Assembly: GCA_020433835.1 (NCBI GenBank)
Contig: JAGRBY010000271.1
Span: forward strand, 1 to 9,082
Direction of reading: 5' to 3'
Source of the DNA: Anaerolineae bacterium
Lineage (GTDB): Bacteria > Chloroflexota > Anaerolineae > 4572-78 > J111
Length of the DNA stretch: 9,082 bases
In this document: positions 6,297 through 9,082 of the stretch, piece after piece
Layout: each line of letters begins with the position of its first letter
Position numbering within the stretch: the first letter of the stretch is position 1
Made by a program: the position numbers and the translations under genes
Notes under the pieces: generated by a model
Databases searched by the model: none
What the model was told of the DNA's origin: nothing
The model's input: the letters and a program-made list of their open reading frames with translations, nothing else

Positions 6297-7451
6297 TTAC
6301 AAAACACTTTGATATACTTCGATAGTTTGCCGAGCCGCTTTTTCCCACGAAAAATATTGAACCCGTTCCAAACCTCGTGCTTTGAGGTCGAGGCGCAACG
6401 CTTCATCGAGGAGAACGGTGTGAATTGCTTCTGCCAGCTCTTCCACATGATACGGGTTAACTAAAACAGCCGCATTGCCGGCTACTTCCGGTAGGGAACC
6501 GGTGTTGGCGCTGACAATAGGACAGCCACAAGCCATGGCTTCCAACAGTGGGATACCAAATCCCTCAAACAGTGAGGGAAATACCAGCATGGTCGCCGCC
6601 GTATAAAGTCCGGGTAGATGGGCATAAGGGATATACCCCAGAACGTGTATCGCTTCCGACAGGCCAAGCTCGGCGATATCGGTCTGCAGCCGGGCTTGTT
6701 CCTCCGGAAAAACACCGGATAGAACCAGGTGGCAATTTTGATGACCGTATCGCGTCCGGACGATGGTCAGGGCCTCAAAGAGGCGGTGGTGATTTTTATG
6801 AGGCCAGGGATTGGCTGGGAAAAAGATAAACTGTTCGGGTAGCCGGTAGTGCGTTCTTACCTGGCCAACCAAAGCTGGGCTTATGTTTGAATTAAAGTCT
6901 GAATTCACGCCAAAGGGAATAGCGCTTATTTTTTGAGCCGGGAGGCCATATTTTTCAACCAAGCTGTTCTTGGTAAATTCGGTATCGGTAATGATGTGCT
7001 GGGCCTTTTGGGCCGAAGGTTTATAAGTTCTCTTGCGGCGGGCCAACTCTTTGCGTGAAAAGAACTCTGGGAAGTATTCGTGTTGGATATCGTGTACGGT
7101 CAAAATACAAGGTGTTTCAATTTCAAGCTGGTCAATGGTCGTGCCGGGATAGTGGAGAACGTCAAGGGGATAAGCTGCTAACTCTTTGAGCGCCGGAGAC
7201 GGGATAACTTTTAGGCGGCAGAGCAAGCGTATGGATAAAGGATTGCGAGTAGGGTTGAATGATAAGGTCACCTGCTTTATGTTGGGAAAGGCGAGGTCAC
7301 GGAAAAGGTCACGGTTGTGTTCGCCAACAAAAAGGGTAAATTGATTGACTTGATCAATTTGACCCAGAACGGTCACTAGATTTCGTACATAAGTCTCAAT
7401 ACCCCCAATTTGGCCGGGGGTTAGGAAAAGGGTGTAGATACCGATATGCAT
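6297..7451 (-). CDS. Family 4 glycosyltransferase (GT-B fold, mannosyltransferase-like), 384 aa
   Basis: A retaining GT-B enzyme that probably adds mannose or a related sugar from a nucleotide donor to the growing repeat unit. The N-terminal acceptor domain begins MHIGIYTLF and has the glycine loop GGIETYVRN (16-24) and TVHDIQHEYFPEFF (118-131), typical of the MtfB/WbaZ-like branch of GT4. The C-terminal donor domain has FPANPWPHKN (211-220), LVLSGVF (242-248), HVLGYIPY (269-276) and the hallmark EX7E pair in FEGFGIPLLE (Glu296 and Glu304), followed by SLPEVAGNAAVLVNP (319-333). Length is normal for the family. The ATG at 7451 lies 13 bases after the stop of the upstream GT4; no good Shine-Dalgarno site is seen, so translation may depend on reinitiation. 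Its last 70 residues closely resemble those of that upstream GT4 (for example FSWEKAARQTIEVY against FSWEKTAREVLEVY), consistent with tandem duplication. Confidence 0.93.
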   Translation of the reverse strand: MHIGIYTLFLTPGQIGGIETYVRNLVTVLGQIDQVNQFTLFVGEHNRDLFRDLAFPNIKQVTLSFNPTRNPLSIRLLCRLKVIPSPALKELAAYPLDVLHYPGTTIDQLEIETPCILTVHDIQHEYFPEFFSRKELARRKRTYKPSAQKAQHIITDTEFTKNSLVEKYGLPAQKISAIPFGVNSDFNSNISPALVGQVRTHYRLPEQFIFFPANPWPHKNHHRLFEALTIVRTRYGHQNCHLVLSGVFPEEQARLQTDIAELGLSEAIHVLGYIPYAHLPGLYTAATMLVFPSLFEGFGIPLLEAMACGCPIVSANTGSLPEVAGNAAVLVNPYHVEELAEAIHTVLLDEALRLDLKARGLERVQYFSWEKAARQTIEVYQSVL

Positions 7452-7464
7452 GTTCGTTCATAAT

Positions 7465-8604
7465 TTAAGCGCACAACTTATATACCTCTAACACTTCTCG
7501 TGCTGTTTTTTCCCAAGAAAAGAGCGCCGATCGGGTCAGCGCACGCTGCTGTAAGGTGGCATGCAGCGTGTCATCAGCTTGCAAACGGGCCATAGCTGCG
7601 GTCAGCGCCTCTTGATCTAACGGGTCAATGGCCAAAGCTGCATCTCCGGTAATTTCCGGTAGGCTAGTTACGTTAGCGGTGATCACGGCCGCACCCAGAC
7701 TCATTGCTTCTAATACCGGCATCCCAAACCCTTCAAAGAGAGACGGATAGACAAAGGCAAAGCAGTTTCGGTAAAGCCAGCACAGTTGGGCATCACTGAC
7801 GTAACCTAACAGATGTACATCCTTTTCAATGCCTAAGTTAGTGATATATTCCGATAGACCCTCTTCCAGCCAACCTTTACCTCCCGCCATAGCCAGGGGT
7901 AAGGTGGTCAATCCTTCTCGGCGAAGGGAGGCGTAGGCTTGCAGCAGACGGCGCAGGTTTTTGCGTGGTTCCAGAGTGCCGACTGATAGCCAAAACGCTC
8001 CGGGCGGCAATTTTTTTACTTGACCATTTTGGTTATCAATGGCATTGGTTAATGCGAAGCGACTGGCTGGATATAACACTCGTATCCGTTCGGCGGGATA
8101 GTGGGGAAACGTCTCCAAAAAGTGCTGCTTAGTGTATTCTGAGATGGCAATCATCATATCTGCCCGCAGGCTGGCCTCGAAGACCCCATTAAAACAAACC
8201 AGCCGGTTCTCCTCGGTTGTAAATTCTGGATGACATACATACACCAGGTCATATAGGGTGTAAACTAGACGAGCAGTTCTGAGATCTCTAGGGCAGAAAT
8301 AATTATTGGAATGAACAATGTGGGGTTCTCCCAGTTGTTTCTCAAAATCTGCAGGGGGATTGGGCCAGTAGGCTCTGGCCTGGCTGTGGGAGAAGTCCAT
8401 AAAACGGCGCTCAAAATTGGGCTGTCGGACTCGAAAGGTAGTTTGTTTATGGTCGGGATCCCAGAAATCTGAGCCAAAATTAGAGTATAAAATATAATGA
8501 TTATCGTGATCAAGCCGGGCTAGATGTTGAATCATAGAAAAGGCAACATAGCCGCAGCCTGCTTTGTTAGCCCCAGTTTGGCTCACATCAAAACCAATTC
8601 TCAT
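7465..8604 (-). CDS. Family 4 glycosyltransferase (GT-B fold), 379 aa
   Basis: The protein starts MRIGFDVSQTGANKAGCGYV, and residues 14-20 replace the usual glycine loop. It continues with a YTLYDLVYVCHPEF segment (115-128) and IAISEYTKQHF (152-162). The donor half has WLSVGTLEPRKNL (205-217), where Arg214-Lys215 are the expected phosphate-contacting residues, HLLGYVSD (264-271) and the EX7E motif FEGFGMPVLE (Glu291 and Glu299). This supports a retaining sugar transferase of the mannosyltransferase-like GT4 branch. I chose the ATG at 8604 rather than the upstream in-frame ATG at 8658. It overlaps the TGA of the preceding GT2 gene as ATGA (8601-8604), the same coupling seen at 1189-1192, and MRIGFDV is the natural family start. 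The extra 18 residues would be hydrophilic and unlike the family. It is the first of two tandem GT4 genes. Confidence 0.93.
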   Translation of the reverse strand: MRIGFDVSQTGANKAGCGYVAFSMIQHLARLDHDNHYILYSNFGSDFWDPDHKQTTFRVRQPNFERRFMDFSHSQARAYWPNPPADFEKQLGEPHIVHSNNYFCPRDLRTARLVYTLYDLVYVCHPEFTTEENRLVCFNGVFEASLRADMMIAISEYTKQHFLETFPHYPAERIRVLYPASRFALTNAIDNQNGQVKKLPPGAFWLSVGTLEPRKNLRRLLQAYASLRREGLTTLPLAMAGGKGWLEEGLSEYITNLGIEKDVHLLGYVSDAQLCWLYRNCFAFVYPSLFEGFGMPVLEAMSLGAAVITANVTSLPEITGDAALAIDPLDQEALTAAMARLQADDTLHATLQQRALTRSALFSWEKTAREVLEVYKLCA

Positions 8605-9082
8605 AGGTGAACCCATTTTTGTACGGTCCGATAAAGAGGGGGCGCGGTCCAACTCCACATCAACCGTATTGCCTCACGGGGAACGTAATGATACCAGCGT
8701 AAAAAAGCGAGTGTGGAAATAGTGATGAGCAAGGTTAGAAATTTAATTTTACCGCTCGTCGTTTGACGTTGAATGCCTTTGGTTTCCACCACAGAATGGG
8801 CGTAATTAAAAATCCAGCGCTGGGGTGTTTGGCCGAGCCTTTTTTGGGTCATTTCTATGATTTCACGATGTACAGCCACCCGGCTGCCGAGCGTTTTATT
8901 GCTATCATATAACCTTGAGCCGGCCAGTATCTCATTCAGGCGAATAAATCTCGTATTGGCGCCAAGGCGCAGCCAATATTCGTAGTCCATGCAGTATTGT
9001 AGGGTGGGATCAAGCAGACCTTTCGCTTCAACGATGCGACGTCTGAAGAAAACGGCTGGTTGGCAGAGATAGCACACCTCTT
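8601..9082 (-). CDS. Family 2 glycosyltransferase, C-terminal fragment (5' end outside window)
   Basis: The frame is open to the right edge, so the true start lies beyond 9082; the GTG at 9077 is only an internal Val codon. The visible part begins EVCYLCQPAVFFRRR and contains LLDPTLQYCMDYEYWLR-like sequence (split by the edge numbering, near 8967-9017). This matches the acceptor-side part of the 310-residue GT2 (QPAAFW at 155-160 and YCLDYEFWLR at 177-186 there). About 150 residues with the nucleotide-binding and DXD motifs are therefore missing from view, not necessarily from the gene. The C-terminal 60 residues include a hydrophobic stretch (KFLTLLITISTLAFLRWY) that may associate with the membrane. 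Its TGA overlaps the ATG of the next GT4 gene, so the two are probably co-translated. It most likely acts in the same repeat-unit assembly pathway. Confidence 0.88.
   Translation of the reverse strand, partial: EVCYLCQPAVFFRRRIVEAKGLLDPTLQYCMDYEYWLRLGANTRFIRLNEILAGSRLYDSNKTLGSRVAVHREIIEMTQKRLGQTPQRWIFNYAHSVVETKGIQRQTTSGKIKFLTLLITISTLAFLRWYHYVPREAIRLMWSWTAPPLYRTVQKWVHL

Noticed and set aside
8605..8658. Longer N-terminus for the first GT4 from the ATG at 8658
   Set aside because: The added 18 residues are unlike the family start, and the ATG at 8604 forms the ATGA overlap with the preceding gene.
9075..9077. GTG at 9077 as the start of the right-edge GT2
   Set aside because: The frame is open to the edge and the protein begins in the middle of a conserved GT2 segment, so this is an internal Val codon.

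Overview
The window is part of a polysaccharide (capsule, exopolysaccharide or O-antigen-like) biosynthesis locus from a bacterium. I infer a member of the Chloroflexota (Anaerolineae-like), mainly because the one secreted protein carries a 'VYLPMVYG' plus polyproline linker behind its signal peptide, a style common in exported proteins of that phylum. The family calls for the glycosyltransferases, the flippase and the hydrolase rest on recognisable motifs; the taxonomic call is weaker.

Layout, read in the direction of the minus strand from the right edge: the tail of a GT2 glycosyltransferase (8601-9082, 5' end outside the window), two tandem GT4 glycosyltransferases (7465-8604 and 6297-7451) and a GT2 with a long helical C-terminal extension (5022-6257). 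A plus-strand gene for a secreted GH128/Asl1-like glycoside hydrolase (4033-5025) then interrupts the series; its stop codon overlaps the stop of the neighbouring GT2 gene. After a 279-base divergent intergenic region the minus series resumes with one long frame that joins an oligosaccharide flippase to a GT2 domain (1189-3753), then another GT2 gene coupled by an ATGA overlap (260-1192), and finally the start of a Rossmann-fold sugar-nucleotide epimerase/reductase resembling GDP-L-fucose synthases (1-104, cut by the window edge).

A plausible joint role: the epimerase supplies an activated (perhaps fucosyl) sugar, the four GT2 and two GT4 enzymes build a lipid-linked repeat unit on the cytoplasmic face, and the flippase translocates it. 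The secreted hydrolase may act on the exported glycan, as glycosidases in other biofilm-polysaccharide loci do. No Wzy polymerase, chain-length regulator or initiating phosphosugar transferase is visible, so these would lie outside the window.

The points most worth a second look are the flippase-GT2 fusion, which keeps a textbook ribosome-binding site in front of its GT2 half, the reverse-oriented glycosidase with a Ser where clan GH-A enzymes normally have Asn before the acid/base Glu, and a palindrome overlapping the putative promoter of the flippase gene. I see no tRNA, rRNA, CRISPR array, insertion sequence or convincing intrinsic terminator. Nothing here clearly amounts to a wholly new system.
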